A stretch of 64,000 bases of DNA from JAFAZJ01 sp964437145 (GTDB lineage Bacteria > Pseudomonadota > Alphaproteobacteria > Reyranellales > Reyranellaceae): NCBI GenBank assembly GCA_964437145.1, contig CAYTFW010000006.1, positions 11,013 to 75,012 on the forward strand, written 5' to 3'. Numbering within the stretch: position 1 is the stretch's first letter; each line of letters starts with the position of its first letter. The translations under genes were made by a program, and so were the position numbers. This document shows positions 29,038 to 36,635 of the stretch, piece after piece. Below the pieces are notes generated by a model. The model was not told the DNA's origin. It was given only the letters and a program-made list of their open reading frames with translations, and did no database searches.

Positions 29038-30144
29038 CTAAGGCGAGGAAGCGGCGGGCGCCCGCGCCGCCCACTCGGGAATGGCGCCGATCAGCGCGGC
29101 CGCGAGATCGCCGCTGCCGACCCCCGGCATGTCGAGCCCCAGCGCGGCGATGTGACGATCGATCTGCGCCGGCAGATCCGGCGCGTCGAGCCGCAGCCCT
29201 CGCAGGGCCGCCGCGAGTCGCGCCGGCCCATCGATCGGCAAGCAGGTGAAGTCGCCGGCAAGATCCAGATCGACCAGCACGCCATCGCGCGCCAAGGCCC
29301 GCAGCCGCAGCAGCCCGCCCGGCGCCTTCCGGTCGACCTCGACCAGCGCTACGCCAGCCATGAGCTTCACGCCCTCGGCGATCGCGCGCCTCCCGCGTTT
29401 GTGTGTCCAGTCAGGGTCGAGAAGCGACACCGCGCGCCGTTCAATGGCCACGCGCTCGTCCTCGCGCGCCGCGCTTGGCGTCGGATCGGCGTCAAGCGTG
29501 CGCGGCAGGTGGCGCAGCAGCGCCTCGACCACGCGCTCGCGCGACGGTGGCGTGCCCAGCTCGCGGCGCAAGCTAGTGACGTAGTCGCCGAGCGAGGTCC
29601 GCAGCTTGTCGCGAAACTTCTCCGACGGCACGCGCAGCGCGCGCGCCATGCGCCCGGCATCGAAGTCGAACAGGATCATGCCGGCGAACACCACGGCCTC
29701 GCCGATCGCCGCGATCGCCGAGCCGCCGATCTTGCGGTCATCGACATGAATGTCGTTCAGCGCGCGATACCGGGCCGCCACGCCCAGCGTGCGGTAGGTC
29801 TCGACCAAGGGCGCGATGAAGCGGGGATAGAGTGTCGCGGCGCGGCCATTCGCAAGCCGGCGCGGATAGATGAAATGCACGAAGAGATGCGGCGCGTCGA
29901 GCAGCACGGCGCCGCCGCCGGCCTCGCGGCGGATGACCGGCATGCGCTGGGCGGCGCACCACGCCTCGTCGACTTCCTGCGCCACGTCCTGGTGGAAGCC
30001 GACGCAGATGAAGGGCGCGTCGGGGTTCGACAGCGTCATGACGGGATCGTCGGCCGCACCCATGGCGTCGGCGACGCCGTGCCATATCGCCAGCGACATG
30101 ACGGGCGAGACGGAGCCGAAATCGAGCACCCGCAGCGCAGACAT
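29038..30144 (-). CDS. Lipoate-protein ligase A-family protein
   Basis: A 368-residue member of the biotin/lipoate ligase fold. The lipoyl-AMP-binding block RREAGGGAVLLD is at residues 72-83 and the catalytic lysine K138 lies in DDRKIGGSA. The C-terminal 110 residues form an accessory domain. It would attach lipoate to an acceptor lysine in the cytosol. It is divergent from a DsrE gene with only 14 bases between the two start codons, and a GcvH-like acceptor gene is 0.5 kb away, suggesting a dedicated ligase/carrier pair as in sulfur-oxidising Hdr-like systems. Confidence 0.82.
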   Translation of the reverse strand: MSALRVLDFGSVSPVMSLAIWHGVADAMGAADDPVMTLSNPDAPFICVGFHQDVAQEVDEAWCAAQRMPVIRREAGGGAVLLDAPHLFVHFIYPRRLANGRAATLYPRFIAPLVETYRTLGVAARYRALNDIHVDDRKIGGSAIAAIGEAVVFAGMILFDFDAGRMARALRVPSEKFRDKLRTSLGDYVTSLRRELGTPPSRERVVEALLRHLPRTLDADPTPSAAREDERVAIERRAVSLLDPDWTHKRGRRAIAEGVKLMAGVALVEVDRKAPGGLLRLRALARDGVLVDLDLAGDFTCLPIDGPARLAAALRGLRLDAPDLPAQIDRHIAALGLDMPGVGSGDLAAALIGAIPEWAARAPAASSP

Positions 30145-30158
30145 GCTAGCCTCGCGCC

Positions 30159-30533
30159 ATGAAGAAGCTCGTGATCGTGATGGTCAACACCGATCCGCGC
30201 AACGGCGAGGAACTGGGCGCGCCGTTCTACCAGGCCGCCGTCGCCGCGGCGATGGATTACGAGGTCGAGGTGATCTGCACCGCCACCGCCGGTCGGCTGC
30301 TCAAGCGCGGCGTGGCCGAGACCTTGCGCGTCAAGGCGGGCGCCAAGACCACGGTCTACGACTTCATCAAGGAAGCGCACGAGAACGGCGCCAAGCTCTA
30401 CGCCTGCTCCAACAACCTCGAGCTCTTCGACATGACGAAAGAGGAGCTGATCCCGGAATGCGCCGGACTCGTCGGCGCCGGCTATCTGGTGCAGAAGATC
30501 ATGGAAGAAGACTGCCGCGTGCTGACCTACTGA
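30159..30533 (+). CDS. DsrE-family sulfurtransferase-like protein
   Basis: A 124-residue DsrE/DsrF-fold protein. Cysteines at YACSNNLELF and PECAGLVGAGY are candidates for persulfide carriage; the latter positions match the conserved loops of the family. The start is nearly back-to-back with the lipoate ligase gene and no clear ribosome-binding site is visible. With the ligase and the GcvH-like gene it makes a compact trio. A role in handling sulfur on a lipoyl carrier is inferred from context. Confidence 0.75.
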   Translation: MKKLVIVMVNTDPRNGEELGAPFYQAAVAAAMDYEVEVICTATAGRLLKRGVAETLRVKAGAKTTVYDFIKEAHENGAKLYACSNNLELFDMTKEELIPECAGLVGAGYLVQKIMEEDCRVLTY

Positions 30534-30541
30534 AAAACGGT

Positions 30542-30608
30542 CTGTCATCCCGAGCGTAGCGAGGGATCCAGGCCGACCCTAGATCCCTCGCTGCGCTCGG
30601 GATGACAG
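30542..30608. repeat. REP-like palindromic repeat, copy 2
   Basis: A 67-base palindrome with CTGTCATCCCGAGCG at the left and the complement at the right end, between the DsrE and GcvH-like genes. Confidence 0.9.
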
Positions 30609-30627
30609 TCATGACAGAAAGCGAGCC

Positions 30628-31101
30628 ATGGCCGATGTGAAGGGCTGCGAGCTGCCCGACGATCTCTGGTACGACGTCGAGAACATGCTGTGGTACCGGC
30701 CCGAAGCGGACGGACTGGTGCGGGTCGGCCCGACGCGCATCGCAGTGGCGATGGGTGGCGAGGTGGTGGGTGCCACGCCCAAGCGCGCCGATCGCCGGCT
30801 GGAGCCCGGGCAAGCCTGCGCCGTGGTCGAGGCCGGCAAGTATGTCGGTCCGGCCAAGATCGCCTTCGGCTGCCACGTCGTCGAAAGCCACGAGGCGCTG
30901 ATGGACGACCCCTCGCCGGTCAATCGCGATCCCTACGGCGAAGGCTGGTTCGTGCTGGTGCGGCCGGACGATTGGGCGGCGGCGAGCGCGGCGTTGCTCC
31001 ACGGGCCGGCGGCGATCGAGCCGTTCCTCGCCAAGATGGCGGCGGAGGAGTTCGAGGGCTGTGAGACCGCCGCAGTCCCGTCGGCCCAACAAGAAACCTG
31101 A
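30628..31101 (+). CDS. GcvH-like lipoyl-carrier protein
   Basis: A 157-residue protein with a glycine-cleavage H-like (lipoyl) domain: LWYDVENMLWYRPEADGLVR, then GEVVGATPKR, then ACAVVEAGK, where K71 aligns with the lipoylated lysine of GcvH (ESVK). It differs from true GcvH, since residues after the lysine (YVGPAKIAFGCHVVE) are diverged and the tail is extended by about 40 residues. No gcvT or gcvP is present. It resembles the lipoate-binding carriers that accompany sulfur metabolism. Whether it is lipoylated is an inference. Confidence 0.7.
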   Translation: MADVKGCELPDDLWYDVENMLWYRPEADGLVRVGPTRIAVAMGGEVVGATPKRADRRLEPGQACAVVEAGKYVGPAKIAFGCHVVESHEALMDDPSPVNRDPYGEGWFVLVRPDDWAAASAALLHGPAAIEPFLAKMAAEEFEGCETAAVPSAQQET

Positions 31102-31264
31102 CCGGATTGTGGCCATCGGCTCGATATCGACGGTTGGGTCATCGCACCCACGGGATCACGATGCTGGAGCATGACTTCCAGCGAGGACGCACGCGCGGGC
31201 CGATCGACGACAGCCCGCATGGTCTTGCGCGAGCCCGCTCGATCCGACCGACCGAACACGAAAA

Positions 31265-31284
31265 CGGGCGCCTCACGGCGCCCG
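31265..31284 (-). terminator. Intrinsic terminator after the Hint-domain gene
   Basis: 8-bp arms CGGGCGCC and GGCGCCCG with a 4-base loop, 41 bases beyond the minus-strand stop at 31325; TTTTCG follows on that strand. Confidence 0.75.
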
Positions 31285-31324
31285 CTTCCTTGCTCAGTCT
31301 TTCGAGCCTAGGCCTGGAGAAGCG

Positions 31325-32098
31325 TTAAGCCGCCCGCGCGAGGTCGTAGCCACGCTCCTCCAGCTTGTCGCGAATGATGTCGATCGGCTGGCGCCGATCG
31401 CGCACGATCGACGCCACGCTGCGCAGGCGCGACCGAAGCTCGCTGCGGCCACCGTCGAAGCCCAGAAGCGGCGCACAACGCTCGGTCGCCGGTCTGTACA
31501 GCGACTCGCAGGGCGCGCCCTGAACATCCAGGATGTCGTTGCGATCGAGCTCGATATTGAAGAAGTCGAGCGAGTCGTGGCCGTCGGCCGCCATGAAGGC
31601 GATGCTGGTTCCATTGACCAGGTCGCGAACCTTCATCAGGTAGCCGTCAACATAGACGGCATGCTGGTCCGTGAGGCACAGGTCCCGGTCCGGCATATTC
31701 TCGCCCAGGGCACCGCGCCGAACGACGACGGGCAGGTTGGCAACCCCATCCCACCGGCCAGCCACGCTGTTCAAGGTGTGGCTGACCATCGCCTTGATCT
31801 TCGCGAAGCCCTGGAAGCGCACCGCGACCTCGTCGCCCGCCGCCAGGGTTTCGACCGGCCGATAGCCATCGCGCGTGCGCACGAGCGTGCCCCGCGCGAA
31901 GCAGGCACCACCGCCGCCAGGACCCTGTCCGGGACGGGGCCGACAAAGGCTCGGGAAGAACCGACAAATCCAACTCGGGAGGGTTTGCGCCGATGCCGTC
32001 TTGGGCAAGCCGGCCGCCACGACCACTCCCAGAACCAAGCCGGTGGCCTTCAGCGCGTTGCGCCGGGCACGATCGACTTTCACCTCTTTCTTGCTCAT
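31325..32098 (-). CDS. Exported Hint-domain (hedgehog/intein) protein
   Basis: A 257-residue protein. A long twin-arginine-like leader (RARRNALKATG, hydrophobic VLGVVVAAG, cut near TASAQ) precedes a short Cys-containing region, a Gly-rich linker and a Hint domain opening at C66 (CFARGTLVRTRDGYRPVETL). The second block LTDQHAVYVDGYLMKVRDLV is typical of the Hint_2 family. Hint domains cleave themselves at the first cysteine; here the flanking N-part is only about 65 residues, mostly signal. The ATG at 32098 is chosen for its signal peptide and the GGGGGTAGAGG just upstream. No extein-like partner is seen. Function unknown. Confidence 0.72.
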   Translation of the reverse strand: MSKKEVKVDRARRNALKATGLVLGVVVAAGLPKTASAQTLPSWICRFFPSLCRPRPGQGPGGGGACFARGTLVRTRDGYRPVETLAAGDEVAVRFQGFAKIKAMVSHTLNSVAGRWDGVANLPVVVRRGALGENMPDRDLCLTDQHAVYVDGYLMKVRDLVNGTSIAFMAADGHDSLDFFNIELDRNDILDVQGAPCESLYRPATERCAPLLGFDGGRSELRSRLRSVASIVRDRRQPIDIIRDKLEERGYDLARAA

Positions 32099-32453
32099 CC
32101 CCTCTACCCCCAGTAACACGAACTTCGACTCGTCAGGAGACTGTAAGTAACTTGATTGTCTCAGGCTACAAGCAAAAAACCAAACATGCTCGCGCATTGG
32201 GGTTACCCCCAGGAATCTTTTCCCCAACCTCGCCGCGCCCTGGGATGGGCCGTCGGAAGTGTCCAACTTGAAAAATGTCGCGGGTGCATGCGGTTCGAGG
32301 ATCCAGTTCATAAACAACTGCATCAGCACCGATCGGACGATCGACCTCAGGGTCGCCGACGCACCTCCAGCCTAGCCCGCGTTTCATCCTGCGCGGGTCC
32401 GCTTCCGCGATGGAAGCCCAGAGAGAAGCGCCGTCAGACGCCGACGGCCCCGA
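32099..32453. other. Intergenic region (355 bases), no gene recognised
   Basis: It holds the promoter of the Hint gene (minus strand) and the 3' flank of the fdo operon. It is locally more AT-rich than its surroundings. Small inverted repeats are visible: CCCGCG at 32376 with CGCGGG at 32392, and GCCGTC at 32430 with GACGGC at 32443, the latter a weak stem that could end the fdo operon. No tRNA or open reading frame of conviction. Confidence 0.5.
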
Positions 32454-32819
32454 TCATGCAGGGTCGAGCCGCAGCGGCCTGCCCTTGCGGTCGAAGAACG
32501 CGCCTTCGTTGATGGTGGCGTGATCCTCGATCAGGCGGTCCTGCGCCTGCTTCAAGCGGTAGCGGGCTTGGCCGTCAGGCAGTGGACCGCCGTTTGGCGC
32601 CGTGGCGGGAAAGATCGCGACCGCGTCCCATTGCAGCTTCGACCCGTCGAGCATGTCCCGGAACTCGCGCCACGCCATCTCGTTGCCGATGACGTTGGCG
32701 TAGGACGAGCCCAGCGGCCAGATGGTGTCGCGATCGCGCTTCACCAGGATCAGCAGCGCGGTGAAGCCCTTGGTGCGCGCGAAGGTATCGCGCAACCAGG
32801 CATCGAAGGCCGCCGACAT
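32454..32819 (-). CDS. Hypothetical protein at the end of the fdo operon (121 aa)
   Basis: I do not recognise this 121-residue soluble protein. It starts one base after the stop of the preceding unknown gene, so it belongs to the same transcript as formate dehydrogenase genes. Features: TKGFTALLILVKRDRDTIWPL, a conserved-looking hydrophobic strand, and a basic C-terminus. No signal peptide or cysteines. A role linked to formate dehydrogenase is inferred only from position. Confidence 0.6.
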   Translation of the reverse strand: MSAAFDAWLRDTFARTKGFTALLILVKRDRDTIWPLGSSYANVIGNEMAWREFRDMLDGSKLQWDAVAIFPATAPNGGPLPDGQARYRLKQAQDRLIEDHATINEGAFFDRKGRPLRLDPA

Positions 32820-32820
32820 G

Positions 32821-33273
32821 TCAGAAATCGACCAGCGGCGTGAGGCTGGGCACGTCGCGGGCGATCAACGACGTGAAGTCGGCGCCGAAGCGCTCGGCGT
32901 ACCACGCTTCGAAGCGCGCGAAGGCCAGCGCCACGTCGATCGGCCTGCCGTCGGCCTCGGTGGGGTGCTCGGCCAGCCAGACCTCGTCGGCGACGACGCC
33001 CAGGCACGCGCGAACCTCGTCATAGGCGGCTTCGGTCGAAGACCAGCCCGTCATGTCGCAGAGCGTCGTGACGCCGGCGTCGGTGGCGCTCGCACGGTCC
33101 TCGCCGGCGGCGACCGACTTGGCCAGCGCATCGATCAGCCCGACCCGGCGATAGGCGAGGACGCGCGCCTGCTCCAACGCCGCCAGCCGATCGCGCGACT
33201 CGACGCGATAAGCGGACTCGGCGCGCGCCGCCTCCTCCGCGCGCCGTCGCAGGTCGTCGACAAAAGCCGGCAT
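32821..33273 (-). CDS. Hypothetical protein in the fdo operon (150 aa)
   Basis: A 150-residue acidic protein with a predicted coiled-coil-like N-terminus (DDLRRRAEEAARAESAYRVE) and no signal peptide or membrane span. No family is recognised. It lies 16 bases after the Sel1-repeat gene and 1 base before the next unknown, all on the minus strand behind fdhE. It could be an accessory of formate dehydrogenase maturation; that is inference from operon position. Confidence 0.6.
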   Translation of the reverse strand: MPAFVDDLRRRAEEAARAESAYRVESRDRLAALEQARVLAYRRVGLIDALAKSVAAGEDRASATDAGVTTLCDMTGWSSTEAAYDEVRACLGVVADEVWLAEHPTEADGRPIDVALAFARFEAWYAERFGADFTSLIARDVPSLTPLVDF

Positions 33274-33289
33274 GATCGAGCCCTCTCCG

Positions 33290-34066
33290 CTAGGCGCTGT
33301 CGCCCGCCGCGATCAGCCGCTCGGCCTCCGCGCGCTGCGCCTCGCTCAATAGCGGCGACACGCGCAGCAGGAAGCCGGCGGCGACCTCGTTACCACGGCG
33401 CTGCGCGCGTGCCAGCCAGCGATAGGCGAGCATCTGATCCTGAGCGACGCCCAATCCCAGATGGTACGCGGCGCCGAGCATCGCCTGGGCCTCGGTATCA
33501 CCCAGCCGCGCTGCCTTGGTGAACCACAGGACCGCCGTCTCGGGATCGCGCTCGACGCCTTCGGCGTTGTGGAAGATCTGGCCCAGCCGAGCCATCGCCG
33601 AGGCGCTGCCGGAAGCCGCCGCCGCTTCGGCCCAGCGTCGCGCCAGCGCCACGTCGCGCTCCATGCCGGCGCCCTCGTAGGCCATCCAGCTCAGCATGTT
33701 GCGCGCCTCGGTCTCGCCCGCTTCGGCGGCGCGGGCGTACCAATGCGCGGCCTGCGTCAGGTCGCCGTCGGTGCCGCGGCCTTCGTAGTACATCAGCGCG
33801 AGATTCTGCTGGGCGACGGAGTCGCCCGCCTCGGCGGCGATACGGAACCAGCGCACCGCCTCGTCGTCGTCACGCTCAACGCCGTTGCCGGTCGCGAACA
33901 ACCCGCCGAGATTGGCTTGCGCCCGCGCCACGCCCTGATGCGCCAGGGCGTGCCAGATATCGAAGGCGGCGCCGATGTCGCCCGCATCAAAAAGGGCTCG
34001 CGCGCGGTCCAGCGCGGGTTCTACGGGCTCGCGGCCGCCCAGCCATCGGCGCAGCGCGCCGATCAC
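33290..34066 (-). CDS. Sel1-like repeat (TPR-type) protein in the fdo operon
   Basis: A 258-residue protein with about five to six Sel1-like repeats (for example AQANLGGLFATGNGVERDD, AQQNLALMYYEGRG and AQAMLGAAYHLGLGV), folding as an alpha-solenoid for protein contacts. It has no signal peptide. The GTG at 34066 overlaps the fdhE stop (GTGA) and is preferred; an upstream start at 34123 would overlap fdhE by 61 bases. The name Sel1 has nothing to do with selenium. Position suggests an assembly or scaffolding role for formate dehydrogenase. Confidence 0.72.
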   Translation of the reverse strand: MIGALRRWLGGREPVEPALDRARALFDAGDIGAAFDIWHALAHQGVARAQANLGGLFATGNGVERDDDEAVRWFRIAAEAGDSVAQQNLALMYYEGRGTDGDLTQAAHWYARAAEAGETEARNMLSWMAYEGAGMERDVALARRWAEAAAASGSASAMARLGQIFHNAEGVERDPETAVLWFTKAARLGDTEAQAMLGAAYHLGLGVAQDQMLAYRWLARAQRRGNEVAAGFLLRVSPLLSEAQRAEAERLIAAGDSA

Positions 34067-35022
34067 GCGGTGGTCGCGCTCAGCGGCTCGGGCGCCTCCT
34101 CGTCCTGCGGCATCAGATACCAATTCAGCCGCGCGCGCCGCCAGCCGGCCTCGCCAACGAGGAGATCGAGCGGCAGGGTGGCGAGGTCGTCGGCCACCGG
34201 ATCGAGGTCGGGCGCTTCCTCAAGATAGAGCGCCTTGGTGTAGGTACGGCACTCGTCGCAAGTCTCGGCGCGTACCGCCTTGGAGCCGCCCTCGACGTGG
34301 TGGTAGGCGATGCCCTTGGTCGAGACGCAATGGGCGCACTGGATACGGGTGTAGTTCCACTGGGTCTGGCACAGTCCACAACAGAGGAAGCGCGAACCCT
34401 GCCGGCCGGCCGACGCCTCGATCACCGAGGTCAGCGCGGTCGAACCGCAGACCGGGCAGAGGCTGCGCGGTTCCAACGGCGCCGGCGCCGCCGGATCGAG
34501 CAGTGCCGCCATGCGCGCCCAATGCAGTTCCAGTGCCGCCGCGACCAGCGGGATCTCGGCCATGTCCCAAGGTTCGTGTTCGTCGCGCAACAGGCGATCG
34601 GCCAGGGCGTCGATCGACTTGTCGTCGCGCGCGGCGAACGCGGCCAAGGAGCCGGCGGCCGCCTCGGGCATCGCCACGTCCTTGAGCGCACGGGCGATCG
34701 CACGCGCGCCCGATACGAATGAGGCGTCGCGGGCCCAGGTGAGCCGCTCGATCAGCGCGAAGCCGTGCGCCTTGCAGAAGGCGATGTGGTCATCGCCGGG
34801 CAGCGTGGCGGCAGGCAACGCGCCCGCCGCCTGATGCTGGGCACGGGCGATCCCGGCGACGAAGCGCAGGAACGGCTCGACCGGGTTGCCCGGCGCCAGC
34901 GCGTCGAGCCGCGTCGCGCGCGCCGCGAAGTGCGTGGCAATGTCGGGCAGACGAACGAAGGGCGGCGCCGCGATCTGGCCGATATCGACCGGATCGGGGA
35001 CGACGCGTCCCTTGAGACTCAC
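34063..35022 (-). CDS. fdhE: Formate dehydrogenase accessory protein FdhE
   Basis: A 319-residue cytosolic rubredoxin-like protein needed for activity of respiratory formate dehydrogenase. Four zinc/iron-binding pairs are visible: CPVCG, CCGLC, CAHC and CDEC in the C-terminal 120 residues. Its start overlaps the fdoI stop by 4 bases (ATGA). It lies in the usual place after fdoI. Length (E. coli FdhE is about 309) is normal. Confidence 0.9.
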   Translation of the reverse strand: MSLKGRVVPDPVDIGQIAAPPFVRLPDIATHFAARATRLDALAPGNPVEPFLRFVAGIARAQHQAAGALPAATLPGDDHIAFCKAHGFALIERLTWARDASFVSGARAIARALKDVAMPEAAAGSLAAFAARDDKSIDALADRLLRDEHEPWDMAEIPLVAAALELHWARMAALLDPAAPAPLEPRSLCPVCGSTALTSVIEASAGRQGSRFLCCGLCQTQWNYTRIQCAHCVSTKGIAYHHVEGGSKAVRAETCDECRTYTKALYLEEAPDLDPVADDLATLPLDLLVGEAGWRRARLNWYLMPQDEEAPEPLSATTA

Positions 35023-35651
35023 TTGCTCTTGCCCACTTCCTCACGCAGCCACTTGCGGTGATGGCGCCACGCCCAGCCGCCGGTGACCGAGCCGCGCGTC
35101 ATGCCGCGGATCGTGCCGCGGATCCAGATCGCGGCGTAGATGTGGGTGATCACCACGATCAGCAGCACCACCGCGGCGGTGGCGTGCACGACCACCGCCA
35201 GGCGCTTCTGCTCGATCGTGGTGTACTCGCCGAACTGCGAGTCCCACATGGCGAGCCCGCTGGTCAGCAGCAGGATGGTGAGGATCGACATCAGCCAGAA
35301 GACCAGCTTCTGGCCGGCGTTGTACTTGCCGGCCTCCGGCACCTTGGCCTCGTCGCCCGACACCACGTGCTTGACGTTGCGCATCCAGGCGCTGTCGTCC
35401 CTGGTCCACAGATTGAACCGCCAGAAGCGGATGAACAGGCCGAGGAAGCTCAGCATCGCCAGCACGCCGATCCAGGGATGGACGATGCGCGCCATCGTCC
35501 CACCGCCGAACAGATCGGTCAGGAAGAACAGCGAGGGATGGAACAGCGCCATGCCCGACAGCACCAGGCATATCATCAGGATGGCGTTGATCCAGTGGTT
35601 GAGCCGCGCACCGGCGGTGTAACGATCGAGGATGTTTGCCTTGTCGGCCAT
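35019..35651 (-). CDS. fdoI: Formate dehydrogenase cytochrome b556 (gamma) subunit
   Basis: A 210-residue integral membrane cytochrome b with four spans (about residues 17-40, 55-75, 115-132, 150-172). It carries electrons from the beta subunit to quinone. Histidines in RLNHWINAI, HPWIGVL and VVHATAAVVLLIVVITHIYAAIW are likely haem ligands. The C-terminus WRHHRKWLREE is typical. It lies 74 bases after fdoH and overlaps fdhE. Confidence 0.92.
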   Translation of the reverse strand: MADKANILDRYTAGARLNHWINAILMICLVLSGMALFHPSLFFLTDLFGGGTMARIVHPWIGVLAMLSFLGLFIRFWRFNLWTRDDSAWMRNVKHVVSGDEAKVPEAGKYNAGQKLVFWLMSILTILLLTSGLAMWDSQFGEYTTIEQKRLAVVVHATAAVVLLIVVITHIYAAIWIRGTIRGMTRGSVTGGWAWRHHRKWLREEVGKSK

Positions 35652-35725
35652 GTCCTGGCCCTCCCTGTACTACCGCGCGGGGCCGGGTACGCCGGCTCCC
35701 GCGCCACTCCTTGCGACGCCGACGA

Positions 35726-36625
35726 TCACTCCGCCGGCGTGCGCCGCGCCTTGGCGGCGGCTTCCTCGTCCTCCGCCTGGACCTCGTTGGGTCCGTGCGT
35801 GACGTAGTGGAAGAAGCCGATCAGCGCCGCCAGGCCGACGCCCGCGAGCGCCAGTGGCTTGGTCACGCCCTTCCAGAACTCGACCAGCGGGCTGATCTTC
35901 GGGTCCTTGGGCAGGCCGGCGTAGATCTGCGGCCGGTCGGCGTGCTTGAGCACGTACATCACGTGCGTGCCGCCCACGCCCGCCGGATCGTAGAGGCCGG
36001 CGCTTTTGTAGCCGCGCTCCTTGAGATCGGCGATGCGCTTCTCGGCCCAGGCGGCCATGTCCTTCTTGGTGCCGAAGGAGATCGCCTGGGTCGGGCAGAC
36101 CTTGGCGCAGGCCGGCGCCTGGCCGACGGCGACGCGGTCGGAGCACAAGGAGCACTTGTACGCCTTGGCGTCCTTCTTGGAGATGCGCGGAATGTTGAAG
36201 GGGCAGCCCTTCACGCAATAGCCGCAGCCGATGCAGTTCTCCGAGATGAAGTCGACGATGCCGTTCTTGTATTGCACGATCGCGCCGGGCGCCGGGCAGG
36301 CCTTGAGGCAGCCCGGATCGGCGCAGTGCATGCAGCCGTCCTTGCGGATCAGCCATTCGAAGCGGCCGTCGACGTCGATCTCCGTGAACCGCATCAAGGT
36401 CCAGGTGTTCTCCGTCAGATCGTGCGGGTTGTCGTAGACGCCGACGTTGACGCCGACCTCCTCGCGCAGGTCGTTCCACTCCAGGCACGCGGCCTGGCAG
36501 GCCTTGCAGCCGATGCAACGCGAGACGTCGATCAGCTTGGCGATCTCGGTCGCTTCGCGCTGGCTGGGCGATTGCGTCACCGTCGCCGAGCGCCGGCGGA
36601 TGTCGAGAGACTGAAGACTGCTCAT
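35726..36625 (-). CDS. fdoH: Formate dehydrogenase iron-sulfur (beta) subunit
   Basis: A 299-residue ferredoxin-type subunit with four [4Fe-4S] sites. Clusters of cysteines are visible: CIGCKACQAAC, CMHCADPGCLKAC, CIGCGYCVKGC and CSLCSD followed by later cysteines. A single C-terminal span (LALAGVGLAALIGFFHYV) anchors it in the membrane facing the periplasm. It starts 10 bases after fdoG. Length matches E. coli FdnH/FdoH (about 294-300). Confidence 0.94.
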   Translation of the reverse strand: MSSLQSLDIRRRSATVTQSPSQREATEIAKLIDVSRCIGCKACQAACLEWNDLREEVGVNVGVYDNPHDLTENTWTLMRFTEIDVDGRFEWLIRKDGCMHCADPGCLKACPAPGAIVQYKNGIVDFISENCIGCGYCVKGCPFNIPRISKKDAKAYKCSLCSDRVAVGQAPACAKVCPTQAISFGTKKDMAAWAEKRIADLKERGYKSAGLYDPAGVGGTHVMYVLKHADRPQIYAGLPKDPKISPLVEFWKGVTKPLALAGVGLAALIGFFHYVTHGPNEVQAEDEEAAAKARRTPAE

Positions 36626-36635
36626 CGTCGCCTCC

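Noticed and set aside
32295..32320. A tRNA T-loop-like stretch (GGTTCGAGGATCC) that could be selC
   Set aside because: No acceptor, D or anticodon stems can be built around it.
33290..34066. The 'Sel1' repeat protein as part of selenocysteine synthesis
   Set aside because: Sel1 repeats are TPR-like and unrelated to selenium; the name is a coincidence.
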